From the NCBI GenBank assembly GCA_008711295.1, contig VUYV01000010.1, forward strand, positions 7,082,589 through 7,146,588: a stretch of DNA of 64,000 nucleotides, in the 5' to 3' direction. Both the position numbers and the translations under genes were made by a program. The stretch comes from Anarhynchus alexandrinus. Lineage: Eukaryota; Chordata; Aves; Charadriiformes; Charadriidae. Shown here one piece after another: positions 43,401-51,273 of this stretch. The notes beneath the pieces are model-generated. The model was not told the origin of the DNA, did not search any database, and was given only the letters and a program-made list of their open reading frames with translations. The number at the start of each line of letters is the position of its first letter. Positions within the stretch are counted from its first letter, which is position 1.

Positions 43401-46400
43401 ATTTTATAGCTGTGCTCTCCAAGAGCAGCAGGCTTCAGCGTGGTGATTGTGTTTTGATGATTGAAAGACCTCTCAACTTCAAGCATCACAGACCACTGCA
43501 TGGGCAAGCTGTAATTTTCCACAATGGAACGTTCTGTGCCATCTTATTTCTTAATCTAGTGTAGCCCAAAGAGGAAAGAATTTTTGTCTATCACGCAGTA
43601 GCTTTCTCCAGTTAATTTCGAAATTGAGAAGGGATTGCATTGCCCTCTGGTGGGAGAAGAAAAATCATAGGAGCAGGAAGGCTGAAAAACTAAAAAACAC
43701 AAAAAAGTACCCTGCTGTTCTGCAGTCTTATGGCTTGCAAGTGTTAAAGTGTTTCCCAGTTTAATAGCATCACCCTAGTTATAGATCTGGATTTATTACT
43801 CAGCCCAGCAATGACCTGTCAGAGCGATAGAGTGCTCTCCTGTCTGTGCCGTCTCTACAGGAAGAAGCTATATTTCTTTTTGTTCAGTATTTGACTCTTG
43901 TATACTTCCACAGTGCTGGAAGGAGATAGCAGACAGGTGTAGGAAAGGCTGTTTCTTGGCATCTAAGATCGTACAGTCACCTTGAGATGAGCACGTGTTC
44001 TTGTTGTGCATAGGCTGCATTTGGGGCAGGGTCAGCATGCTGGTCATTCTTAACATCCTAATTTTTTTGGTAGTAAATGACCACTGCTGGACTGACCACC
44101 TTCATGCAAGATGGGCAGTGCTGCTGGGTCACTGAAGTCATTACTGCACATGGCACATTACTGTGTGGCACCAAGAATGTACCTATGTTGCCAGAGAACA
44201 GTCCAAGGTCCAACGGTCTCTTGAGTGTGTTTGTGACAAGCAGAAGGGCGGGTATCTTGAGAGGGTGGTGTTCATTGCTGTCTTGGAATTGCACAGTGGC
44301 TTAAGCTTTGCAGTGATACGTGAAATATACTGCTGCCAGGAGGTAAACCCTTTGCTTCTATTCTTGAAGGGTCATCACCTGAAAGTTCCATATTCCTGCG
44401 GTATCTCAGAGTTTCTTTTAAACAGCTTTTTACCCAAGAAAACGGAAAAATAGTGGTAAGAAAGAATATTGTGAACTGAAGCTTTCCAGAAGAGAGAGTA
44501 CTGCAAATCCCATTCCTAGATGGATATAAAAGATGCAATAAGAAGGATTTAAGAAAGCAGCTTTTTGTCAGGGACCTTTGAATGTCCAGTGGTATTTACC
44601 AGCATCATTTTCAGACTAGCTTCTTCACAGAAAAAGAGAAAAAAAAAACAACTTTTGATTAATGTTGTTTTTCTTAGCCACAAGGAGCTAGATATAATGG
44701 CCAAGTGCCAGGACTCTGTTTTGACCTCAACTGAAAATATCTTTCTAAAAGTCCCTTGGAACTAGAGAATAATAAAAATAATCTTCGTCCTGAAGCTGGA
44801 GAGAAAGAGTGGATGTGAATGAAAATCCTTTCTGAGCAAAAACATGGGAGCTGTTCTGAATGCTAATGTCAGTAGTTTGTGCAGAGTGTTCTCAGGTGTT
44901 TTTCCCTCTCATTTTCACACGTGGCTGTTACCCACACAGAACTTGAAGCGGGTGGCTGAGGTGTGGATGGACGAATATGCAGAGTACATATACCAGCGCA
45001 GACCAGAGTACCGGCATCTTTCTGCAGGGGACGTCGCAGCTCAGAAGGAACTTCGCAACAACCTCAACTGCAAAAGCTTCAAGTGGTTCATGAACGAGGT
45101 CGCGTGGGACTTGCCGAAGTTTTACCCACCAGTGGAGCCTCCAGCAGCTGCTTGGGGAGAGGCAAGTTTGTGCGCTGAAACCTGCAGTGGACAGAGAGGC
45201 TGTGGTTTGGTTTTTTAAAGTTGTCTTACCCATGTGCTCTGGTACTGTTTTGCTGTGAGTAAGGTGGCAAGCGAGTGTTTAAAGATCCTGCTTGATATCT
45301 TTCAAAGACCAGAACTCTCTACCATTATATTGGCCTGATCAAAGGCGGCAGTTAGGCAGACATTTCTATTAGTGCACAGCAACAAAGAGAATAGAGTCTT
45401 GGCTTGTTCTGCATGTTGCTTATTTAGTAGAAGGCAGAACATGCCAACAGGGAGGATGAGGGAGAGGCAGCAGCTGAGCAATAGTAGAGATCTTGTATTT
45501 CAAAAGGGCTGCACAACTGTGTTGAGCTCCTTAGCTTTCCCATCTTAAAGCCAGGAAAACCACCCCTGTTCTTGAAAGTCAGCTGTGTTCTGGGAAAAGA
45601 ATTGTCCCAGGAGTGAAGTCGTGGATTGTTACACACAACAACATAGTGGACTCTGCAGTCCTTTAGCTGATGGGTTTTGCTGTGTCCTGGAGGTTATTGT
45701 ACAGCTGGCGGTGGGTCCCATTTTGAGTTCCTGCGCTTCCTTCTAGCTGTTATCTGCCAGCTCAGATACATAGTTAAGTGAGGTATCTTAAAACTGTCTT
45801 CATACAAATACTGCCACTGTTTAAAGCAATTTAAGCCTTCTTTCCTGTCACTTGGTAAGAGTAGGAGATTCAGTGACTAATTCACTGTTTCAGATACGCA
45901 ATGTAGGAACTGGACTGTGTGTGGATACTAAGCACGGAGCCCTGGGATCGCCACTGAGGCTGGAAAACTGTGTGAAGGACAGAGGAGAGGCAGCATGGAA
46001 CAACGTGCAGGTAACAGTCCCTCTGATAAATCATCAGCCCCTAAATAAATTTTGGGAGGGAGAAGTTACAAGAACAAATGTTTGAGAAAGAAGATCATTG
46101 CAGAACTCTGTCAGGTGAACAGAGGGTGCTGTGCACCCCAAGGCTCACGTGCTAATTATACTTGATGGGCTTGTAGCAGGATGTGGCTTGTGCTTGTGGC
46201 AGGGCCTGGAGCCTGGCAGACTTTGTGCAGAGCTTTTACCTCTGCTTTGAAGTTCTCAGAGTGAACAAAAGAAAGCACAAGAAAACAATATGCCAAAATA
46301 ATAAAAAAAAAAACAGTAACAAGGCAGCTGTAATATGTAACAAAGTGAATATTAACTTCAAAGGTTGTGCTGAAAGAAGTGATAGAGGAGCATCATGCAT

Positions 46401-49400
46401 ATTAATGAACTTGCAGGAGCATTCAATAACTGCTTACTATCATCCTTCTGACAGGAGGCAAATGCATTATAAACACCCAACCATTGCTGGAGAGAGATGA
46501 AACCGGCCAGGCTATAGATTCACCCTCTCGACATATAAGGTGCCAGAAACGACAGCTTTATTGTAACAGAAGGGAAGGAAATATTAGTTTGTCTAAATTG
46601 TAGCAGCTGAGCTGAGAAAAGATCAAGAAAACAATGCCTCTATTACAGAGCCATGCATAACTCTTCAGGGGAATGGCTTCAGTAGTAGGAGACAGAGGGT
46701 TGTTGCATATCAATTTTGATGCATGAATACTGGAAACGAAACCAATTTACTCAGACACAGTCCAAAACTAAGCTTCTGTTGTGTCAGGAGACTCTTGAAC
46801 AATTAATGTTGGCTTATGTTTAGGAGGATAATGTGTTTTGAACTTCTGTGTAGCATTGAGCCTAAATGATTGTGGTAATTTCTCTCCCAAGGGAGGTTTA
46901 AAAGAGAGACAGAAACAAAATAGCTTCTTTGTGCAAAAGTTTTTTGGGCACGCTGCTTCAAATAGTAGCACCCCCTGCTCGTTACTGATCTTACTGCCCT
47001 GTGAGATCTCTCTGAAGAGAGGACCATTCCTCCACCTGGCTCCAGAAGGAGCCCCCAGAACAGCCCTTCCCCATGGGCACTGAGAGAGAGGTGTGCTGAC
47101 TAGTAGCCCTGCAGAACCATGTCACCTAGTGCTGGTCACGCTTGCACCCTTGCCAGAGATGCTGTCCTTGTCAAAGCAGAAAACAAAAGCTTGACAGCAG
47201 TGCTTGCATTTAAACAAGTTCATCTTTTGTGGGATTCAGTCCTACAATGCTTAAAACGTGTCATAAGCCAAGCCGTGTTCATCAGACTGGAGATGCAGCT
47301 TGACCGCGCTACTGTCTCAAGCCGTGGCCAAACACAAATGCCCCAGGGGCAGTGCAAGGAACAGAGCACGCATGGGGTGGTACTTCNTGTGGTAATTTCT
47401 CTCCCAAGGGAGGTTTAAAAGAGAGACAGAAACAAAATAGCTTCTTTGTGCAAAAGTTTTTTGGGCACGCTGCTTCAAATAGTAGCACCCCCTGCTCGTT
47501 ACTGATCTTACTGCCCTGTGAGATCTCTCTGAAGAGAGGACCATTCCTCCACCTGGCTCCAGAAGGAGCCCCCAGAACAGCCCTTCCCCATGGGCACTGA
47601 GAGAGAGGTGTGCTGACTAGTAGCCCTGCAGAACCATGTCACCTAGTGCTGGTCACGCACCCTTGCCAGAGATGCTGTCCTTGTCAAAGCAGAAAACAAA
47701 AGCTTGACAGCAGTGCTTGCATTTAAACAAGTTCATCTTTTGTGGGATTCAGTCCTACAATGCTTAAAACGTGTCATAAGCTAAGCCGTGTTCATCAGAC
47801 TGGAGATGCAGCTTGACCGCGCTACTGTCTCAAGCCGTGGCCAAACACAAATGCCCCAGGGGCAGTGCAAGGAACAGAGCACGCATGTGGTGGTACTTCT
47901 ACTGACTGTTCTGTGGTACCAGTCCCTGTGGCTCAGGTATTTCCACACCACCTGTGCTGGCATCCAGCAACTTTCATCAAGGCCACAGCCTTGTCAGGCA
48001 TTGATAGGCTGTGCCTAGTTACTACAGCTAAAACCCTTTCTCTTCTTTTCTGTAGTATCCTTCCTTTCATTTCACCCAAAAGTGCTGAGAGATCATTGCA
48101 GAGTCAGTAGAAGAGAGCACCAGGAAGCATTGCCCTAGTGATTGTCCTTCTGACACTCCTGTGGAGTGGGGTGGGGAGCTGTGGGCCTCCTGGTCTCTTG
48201 TCACAGAAGGTGTGGGACAGACTCTTCTCAAGGTGACTCCGGGCTGCCTGGGCAGACTCGGGTATTTACTGCCAGCTTTAACGCAGAGCTCCTGTAGCTC
48301 TGCCTTTTTTGCTAACTGTGAAGTGCTGTAATTGGTCAGCTGCTCACTTAATCCATGATGTATGTCTGCATTGCAGAGACATTCCAGGCTGCTATTAGTA
48401 CCCAAGCTAACTAGCATGGCTGTTTGCAGCAGCACAGTCTCATTTAGCGTGCTGTGTGGCAGTCCGCGGGGTGGCTGTTACAGACTCTCCTAGTCAGCAG
48501 TCCCTGTCCCCAGAGGTGGAAGCAGTTTTTCCTCTAGAAGATATTGTCCTCTCCCTGAAGCCATCCCCACCCTGTGGGCAAAGAAGGGAACGTAGTTCTG
48601 CTGGTGAAAGCACCGTACCCAGTTCTGGCCATCCTGAGGGTCCTGTTTGTCCTGACAGGTATTCACATTCAGTTGGAGAGAAGACATCCGTCCCGGGGAT
48701 CCTCAGCATACCAAGAAGTTTTGTTTTGATGCCATTTCCCACAGCAGTCCTGTGACCCTCTATGACTGTCATGGCATGAAGGGGAACCAGCTCTGGAGAT
48801 ACCGAAAAGTGAGTGTGTGTGTGTGCGCGCATGCGTGTTCTCATTTAAGGTGTCAAATTGCCTGTAGGCACTTAAGTTTCCTTAAAACGGCACCACTCAT
48901 GTTTTATTCCTTCTCTTCATGTAGCTGTGATAAGAGAACCTGCAGACAGTCTGTTGTCATTGTGCCATTAATTACCCTTGATTAGAAAGAGGTGACTCCC
49001 CTGTTCCACTGGTTAGAAGTTGTGAGAACTGCTTCTCCAGGGCTTGCTAAGCAGAAGGACACTCTCCTTGCAGTCCTGCCCACAGCTGTCCACCTCGCAC
49101 AGTGAGGTGTTGCAACACCCTTGCAAAACCTGTTTGCAAAGAGGTGTGCTGTGTTTATTCATTTTTCTGAATACTGGAAGATCATGCCAAAAGTAGGTAA
49201 GGATTTATTCATCCTCCTACTAAAGCAATGCTTTTGTGGCCAACAGGTAAGTAAATTCTTGACTGAATGCCCTAGCCTAGTCCTTGCAATCTGCTTGCAC
49301 AGTGCTGCTGAGTGACTGCAGCAGGATGTGAGCCTGTAAGCTGGAGACCTGGCTTCAGACACAGCTTTAGAGCTTCCCGGGGCAGATGCGAGGATTGGGC

Positions 49401-49756
49401 TGGATGCTGTGGTAAGGGACCCTTGCAGGAATGGACCCTGATGCTTGCCAACTAGTTAAGTGTGAACAACTTCAGATACATCCAAGGGACAAAATAGCTT
49501 GCCTTGGTTTTTAAGACTTCTTTCTGTTGGTTTTAAAACAGCTTTGCTTCTCTGCTTAGCAACCTCACATCAAATTTCTCTTCTCCAGGACAAGACTCTC
49601 TACCATCCAGTAAGCAGCAGCTGTATGGACTGCAGTGAGAGTGACCGAAAGATCTTTATGAATAGCTGCAATCCTTCATCTCCAACACAGCAGTGGATAT
49701 TTGAACATACAAACTCAACTGTCTTGGAAAAATTTAACAGAAATCTTGATCTTTAA
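7379..49756 (+). CDS. GALNT10: GALNT10, polypeptide N-acetylgalactosaminyltransferase 10 (exons 2-12; exon 1 upstream of window)
   Basis: Type II Golgi enzyme that transfers GalNAc from UDP-GalNAc to Ser/Thr, preferring already glycosylated peptides (family knowledge). Eleven exons join in frame to 553 codons plus TAA at 49754-49756. In residue numbers of this visible part: stem 1 to about 80; GT-A catalytic domain about 90-400, with the metal-binding DSH at 184-186, the Gal/GalNAc-transferase stretch WEMYYKR to WGGEQYE at about 237-294, and the likely third metal ligand His317; ricin-type lectin domain 410-553. The sequence matches vertebrate GALNT10 as I remember it almost residue for residue, with the same length from exon 2 onward except for three extra C-terminal residues. 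The missing exon 1 should encode the cytosolic tail and membrane anchor. The intron sum is far smaller than in mammals, which fits a bird. The neighbour SAP30L downstream on the same strand supports the assignment over other GALNT paralogues. Confidence 0.96.
7482..8340 (+). other. GALNT10: GALNT10 intron 2
   Basis: An 859-nt GT-AG intron with donor gtatgt and acceptor tctatccatag ending at 8340. Nothing else is recognised inside. Confidence 0.9.
8341..8479 (+). CDS. GALNT10: GALNT10 coding exon 3 (stem to catalytic domain)
   Basis: 139 nt. It begins with two bases completing Gly35 and ends with AA of an Asn codon. The peptide contains [20 protein letters not shown] and then [20 protein letters not shown], the conserved lead-in to the catalytic domain of this subfamily. 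NRS is a potential N-glycosylation site. The donor is gtgagt at 8480. The Asn codon is completed by the first C of exon 4, which confirms the junction. Confidence 0.95.
8480..12614 (+). other. GALNT10: GALNT10 intron 3
   Basis: A 4.1-kb GT-AG intron ending in ctatgtccag at 12614. An open frame at 10823-11230 (+) is not recognised and has no splice or codon support. I see no transposon, RNA gene or conserved block that I can name. Confidence 0.88.
12615..12781 (+). CDS. GALNT10: GALNT10 coding exon 4 (start of GT-A catalytic fold)
   Basis: 167 nt. It encodes the first strand and nucleotide-binding part of the GT-A fold: [20 protein letters not shown], then [13 protein letters not shown] and [26 protein letters not shown] and VDDFSD are hallmark GalNAc-transferase sequences. 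It ends after one base of a Glu codon with donor gtatga at 12782. Read through the donor, the frame would stop after six further codons, as expected for intron sequence. Confidence 0.96.
14409..14531 (+). mobile_element. CR1 LINE, 3'-end fragment
   Basis: About 120 nt matching the well-known CR1 3' end: GGCTGGATGTGGCCTTGGGC, then a CAACCTGGTCTAGTGG stretch, then TTGGAACTCGATGATCTTCA, ending CCATTCTATGATTGTATG. The degenerate ATTCTATG-type tail marks the 3' terminus, so the element lies in + orientation. It is heavily 5'-truncated and noncoding. Confidence 0.92.
14538..14571. repeat. CAAA-type A/C-rich simple repeat
   Basis: Imperfect (CAAA)n-like run directly after the CR1 tail. It probably grew from A-rich sequence at the insertion point. 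Confidence 0.6.
17570..18285 (-). mobile_element. CR1 LINE fragment, antisense, diverged
   Basis: The + strand opens with CAGAATCACAAATAGTTGAG and GGTTGGAAAGG, the reverse complement of a CR1 3' end, so the element runs on the minus strand. The match continues through AACCTGTTCTGCTG and the segment corresponding to the reverse-transcriptase C-terminus (CATGGGGTTACTCC, CATCTGCAAACC) to about TGTTATGGGAGGCAGTG. An A-rich interruption lies at about 17757-17777. It is more diverged than the copy at 53 kb and has no intact frame, so it is an old, dead insertion. Confidence 0.82.
25265..25265. other. Single N, probable contig join
   Basis: One undetermined base within intron 4. I see no duplicated sequence on its two sides. 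Similar single Ns occur at 29918, 47387, 54460, 61038 and 61473, which suggests unsized gaps written as one base. Confidence 0.6.
29918..29918. other. Single N after a T/C-rich run
   Basis: Lies at the end of a pyrimidine-rich tract (about 29888-29917). Low-complexity sequence is a usual cause of an assembly break. Confidence 0.6.
31348..31533 (+). CDS. GALNT10: GALNT10 coding exon 5 (DxH metal-binding motif)
   Basis: 186 nt. It begins with two bases completing Glu and ends with the first base of Asp. It encodes [20 protein letters not shown], then the [14 protein letters not shown] helix, then [21 protein letters not shown] at visible residues 184-186 is the GT-A DxH motif that binds Mn2+ and UDP-GalNAc. 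REGLIRTR is the conserved nucleotide-sugar contact segment. The donor is a perfect gtaagt. Confidence 0.97.
31534..33196 (+). other. GALNT10: GALNT10 intron 5
   Basis: A 1.66-kb GT-AG intron ending in ctccaatcttcag. An AT-rich, low-repeat stretch at about 32460-32680 resembles a conserved noncoding block by eye only. Nothing else is recognised. Confidence 0.9.
33197..33380 (+). CDS. GALNT10: GALNT10 coding exon 6 (catalytic domain)
   Basis: 184 nt. It starts with two bases completing Asp and ends with GA of Glu. The peptide reads [20 protein letters not shown], then [20 protein letters not shown] and [25 protein letters not shown] opens the Gal/GalNAc-transferase motif. Compared with the mammalian sequence as I recall it, the stretch HDHFGYE differs at two positions (HDDFRYE) in an otherwise conserved exon. 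The donor is gtaagt. Confidence 0.96.
33381..34271 (+). other. GALNT10: GALNT10 intron 6
   Basis: An 891-nt GT-AG intron ending in ttttccttaag. Nothing else is recognised in it. Confidence 0.9.
34272..34389 (+). CDS. GALNT10: GALNT10 coding exon 7 (Gal/GalNAc-transferase motif)
   Basis: 118 nt, leaving at phase 0. It encodes [20 protein letters not shown] and then [19 protein letters not shown], the most conserved acceptor-side motif of the family, including the WGGE turn at visible residues 289-292. The donor is gtgagc. Confidence 0.97.
34390..42965 (+). other. GALNT10: GALNT10 intron 7
   Basis: An 8.6-kb GT-AG intron. A T15 run at 42897-42911 precedes the acceptor ctgttccacag. I see no transposon or RNA gene. 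Stretches at about 36050-36260 and 41560-42010 are rich in TAATTA/ATTAAT-type words and poor in simple repeats, and may be conserved noncoding sequence. Open frames inside are unrecognised. Confidence 0.85.
42966..43073 (+). CDS. GALNT10: GALNT10 coding exon 8 (catalytic domain, His metal ligand)
   Basis: 108 nt, 36 codons, phase 0 at both ends. It encodes [20 protein letters not shown], then [16 protein letters not shown]. His in VGHIYRK (visible residue 317) sits where the family has its third Mn2+ ligand. WMCGG is the usual end of the Gal/GalNAc-transferase motif. The donor is a perfect gtaagt. Confidence 0.96.
43074..44939 (+). other. GALNT10: GALNT10 intron 8
   Basis: A 1.87-kb GT-AG intron ending in gttacccacacag. 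Nothing else is recognised. Confidence 0.9.
44940..45161 (+). CDS. GALNT10: GALNT10 coding exon 9 (end of catalytic domain, linker)
   Basis: 222 nt, 74 codons, phase 0. It encodes [20 protein letters not shown], then [18 protein letters not shown] and later the [18 protein letters not shown] linker. [15 protein letters not shown] is the conserved end of the catalytic domain. The exon must end at GAG (45161) to meet IRNVG of exon 10, and the next bases are gcaagt, so the donor is GC rather than GT. Without splicing here the frame adds 18 codons and stops at 45216-45218, which would give a lectin-less enzyme. Confidence 0.95.
45162..45893 (+). other. GALNT10: GALNT10 intron 9, GC-AG type
   Basis: 732 nt. 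The donor reads GAG|gcaagt, the strong consensus for GC-AG introns, and the acceptor is attcactgtttcag. No GT nearby would keep the frame or give the conserved Glu-Ile junction. It separates the catalytic domain from the lectin domain. Confidence 0.88.
45894..46010 (+). CDS. GALNT10: GALNT10 coding exon 10 (lectin alpha repeat)
   Basis: 117 nt, 39 codons, phase 0. It encodes [20 protein letters not shown], then [25 protein letters not shown] is the Cys-Leu-Asp type signature, and AAWNNVQ supplies the QxW-like end of the first ricin-type repeat. The donor is gtaaca. Confidence 0.95.
46871..47386. repeat. Direct duplication, copy 1
   Basis: 516 nt, from TGTGGTAATTTCTCTC to GGTGGTACTTC. It is nearly identical to 47388-47899. 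Differences I see are four extra bases here (GCTTGCACCC against GCACCC), one C/T change (GCCAAGCCG against GCTAAGCCG) and one G/T change near the end. Confidence 0.95.
47387..47387. other. Single N at the junction of two near-identical copies
   Basis: Exactly one N separates the two repeat copies, as expected where overlapping contigs or haplotypes were abutted rather than merged. Confidence 0.85.
47388..47899. repeat. Direct duplication, copy 2
   Basis: 512 nt equivalent of 46871-47386, offset by 517 and, after the four-base deletion, by 513. Sequence then continues uniquely with TACTGACTGTTCTG. Confidence 0.95.
48659..48808 (+). CDS. GALNT10: GALNT10 coding exon 11 (lectin beta repeat)
   Basis: 150 nt, 50 codons, phase 0. 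It encodes [20 protein letters not shown], then [20 protein letters not shown] and [15 protein letters not shown] is the second CLD-type motif, and NQLWRYR is the QxW of this repeat. The donor gtgagt starts a GT/GC-alternating tract. Confidence 0.96.
48809..49588 (+). other. GALNT10: GALNT10 intron 11
   Basis: A 780-nt GT-AG intron ending in tctcttctccag. It begins with a 26-bp purine-pyrimidine alternating tract (48813-48838). It also contains an in-frame cassette-exon candidate at 49181-49246 with a CAG|gtaagt donor. Confidence 0.9.
49181..49246 (+). other. GALNT10: Candidate alternative in-frame exon in GALNT10 intron 11
   Basis: 66 nt between a pyrimidine-containing acceptor (tttattcatttttctgaatactggaag, given here only as signal) and a perfect donor CAG|gtaagt at 49247. 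It is open in the phase 0 shared by exons 11 and 12 and would insert 22 residues beginning IMPKVGKD between the lectin beta and gamma repeats. There is no protein homology to support it, and it may be chance. Confidence 0.2.
49589..49756 (+). CDS. GALNT10: GALNT10 coding exon 12, C-terminus and stop
   Basis: 55 codons plus TAA. It encodes [20 protein letters not shown], then [20 protein letters not shown] and [21 protein letters not shown] and QQWIFE are the third lectin-repeat signatures. NST is a possible N-glycosylation site. The mammalian protein, as I recall it, ends at KFNRN, so LDL is a three-residue extension. Confidence 0.96.
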   Translation, partial: DKTLYHPVSSSCMDCSESDRKIFMNSCNPSSPTQQWIFEHTNSTVLEKFNRNLDL

Positions 49757-51267
49757 AAGACTGAGAATATATATATATATTTTACAATTATAGTTTTTAC
49801 TGGGGAGGGTTACAAAAAATTTTTTTAAGAGTACTTTTTTTTAAACAGTTAATGAAGGTAAAAGGGAGAATCTCAGGAGAAGGTTAACTAGCAGGCCAGT
49901 CTTTATTGCAAAGATGCTGCATCCTTCTCTTCTGGGGATGGTGGAATTTTAAAGGCTTTGCCAGAGCCACTTCTGTGCTGAGACTGAAGAGAAACTCTGT
50001 TTTTAGAGGAGTCTGAATGTGATTCAAACTGCTTTTTTTTTGGTTTTGCTTTTTTTTTTTTGTTTTGTTATGTTTCCCACCTGGGTCTGGTGTTAAATGA
50101 TTCTGTTATCTGGGACCCTCCAGGATATTTTGTAGCTGCTATACTACCCGCTGAAGCATTCCCACATAGGTGCTTTATCTTCCAAAGTCCATCTAAGTAA
50201 AATCTTGAACACAAGATTTAATCCTCTGACATCATAGACATAAAAGAAAAAGGACCATCAAAACGTAAAATGAAATTAATTTTTTTTTCCCCTAAACCAA
50301 AATATATTTCAAACAGGTTGAGTATTACTACTTTCCAAATCATAGCTCTGATAAAGGAATGAGCTCTAGTGGAAGTGCAGCCAAGTGTTGGGAATATCAC
50401 TGTAGTTATTAGCGATGAGGAATCTGGGTTTCTGGTCCATTCACTTTGCAGTCAGTTTGTCACTCACTGTTGAATCTTCAAGGTGAAAGATTAGCAGAGG
50501 GTTTTTAAGTAACCGCAGTTCTTACAGGTGAAGATTTTTGCTAAGAGCCTTTGAATATCACATTCCAAATTTGCCTCTTATTCAGAGTCTTTTTAGTACA
50601 GACACATCCAGGGTCTCTCAGAGTTAAATCTGCTACATGAAGGCAACTTCCATTTTTCCTTTAGAGGTTTGAAAGCTTTCTTAATTCATAGTTGGTGTGA
50701 GCAGATTAATTCAGGATAATTAAGTCAGGGCTGAGATTAGCCATTGGTCTTTATCCATTTGTTCTTCAGTCTGTAGTTTGTTGCACTCATGAGTTCTGTG
50801 GTCAGTAGAGTTCTAGCCCTGTGGGAATGCGCTATTCATCTCCCCTTCTTTCCCAACATCCACAGCACTGTATGGTTTACTGTGACTGGAAATCTTTTTG
50901 CTTAAGCAGAGATGTGGAATTGATGGGCCAGTTTCACCAGCACCCTGTCCCTTGTATAGTCCGTTAGCAGTGCAAGGTATTACCCTTCTGCTTTGGCTGC
51001 AGGATCTTCCAGACACTGAATCAGAAGTGTCTCATCCCAGGAGCTGGAAAAAGTACTGCTGCTAAAGGATGAATGGAGGACCATTGTTTTCAAGTCTATC
51101 TGAAGCAAATGTTTAAAAAAACCCCACGCTGGTTTAAAATTAAGTTGTTGCAAAAAGATATAATAGTTCAGCCCATGTAGTCTTATACTGAAGGCAGCAG
51201 TGGCATTTTCTAGTAAAAGCTGTGAATGATGGTGCAGTTAACCTTTTGCAAAGATGCTGCATAAATC

Positions 51268-51273
51268 AATAAA
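51268..51273 (+). terminator. GALNT10: Candidate poly(A) signal AATAAA
   Basis: First canonical hexamer after the GALNT10 stop, 1.5 kb downstream. It could give a short 3' UTR form. Confidence 0.35.

Larger units (their letters stand above)
46011..48658 (+). other. GALNT10: GALNT10 intron 10
   Basis: A 2.65-kb GT-AG intron ending in tgtcctgacag. It contains the 0.5-kb direct duplication with an N between the copies (46871-47899). If that duplication is an assembly artefact, the true intron is about 0.5 kb shorter. Confidence 0.88.
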
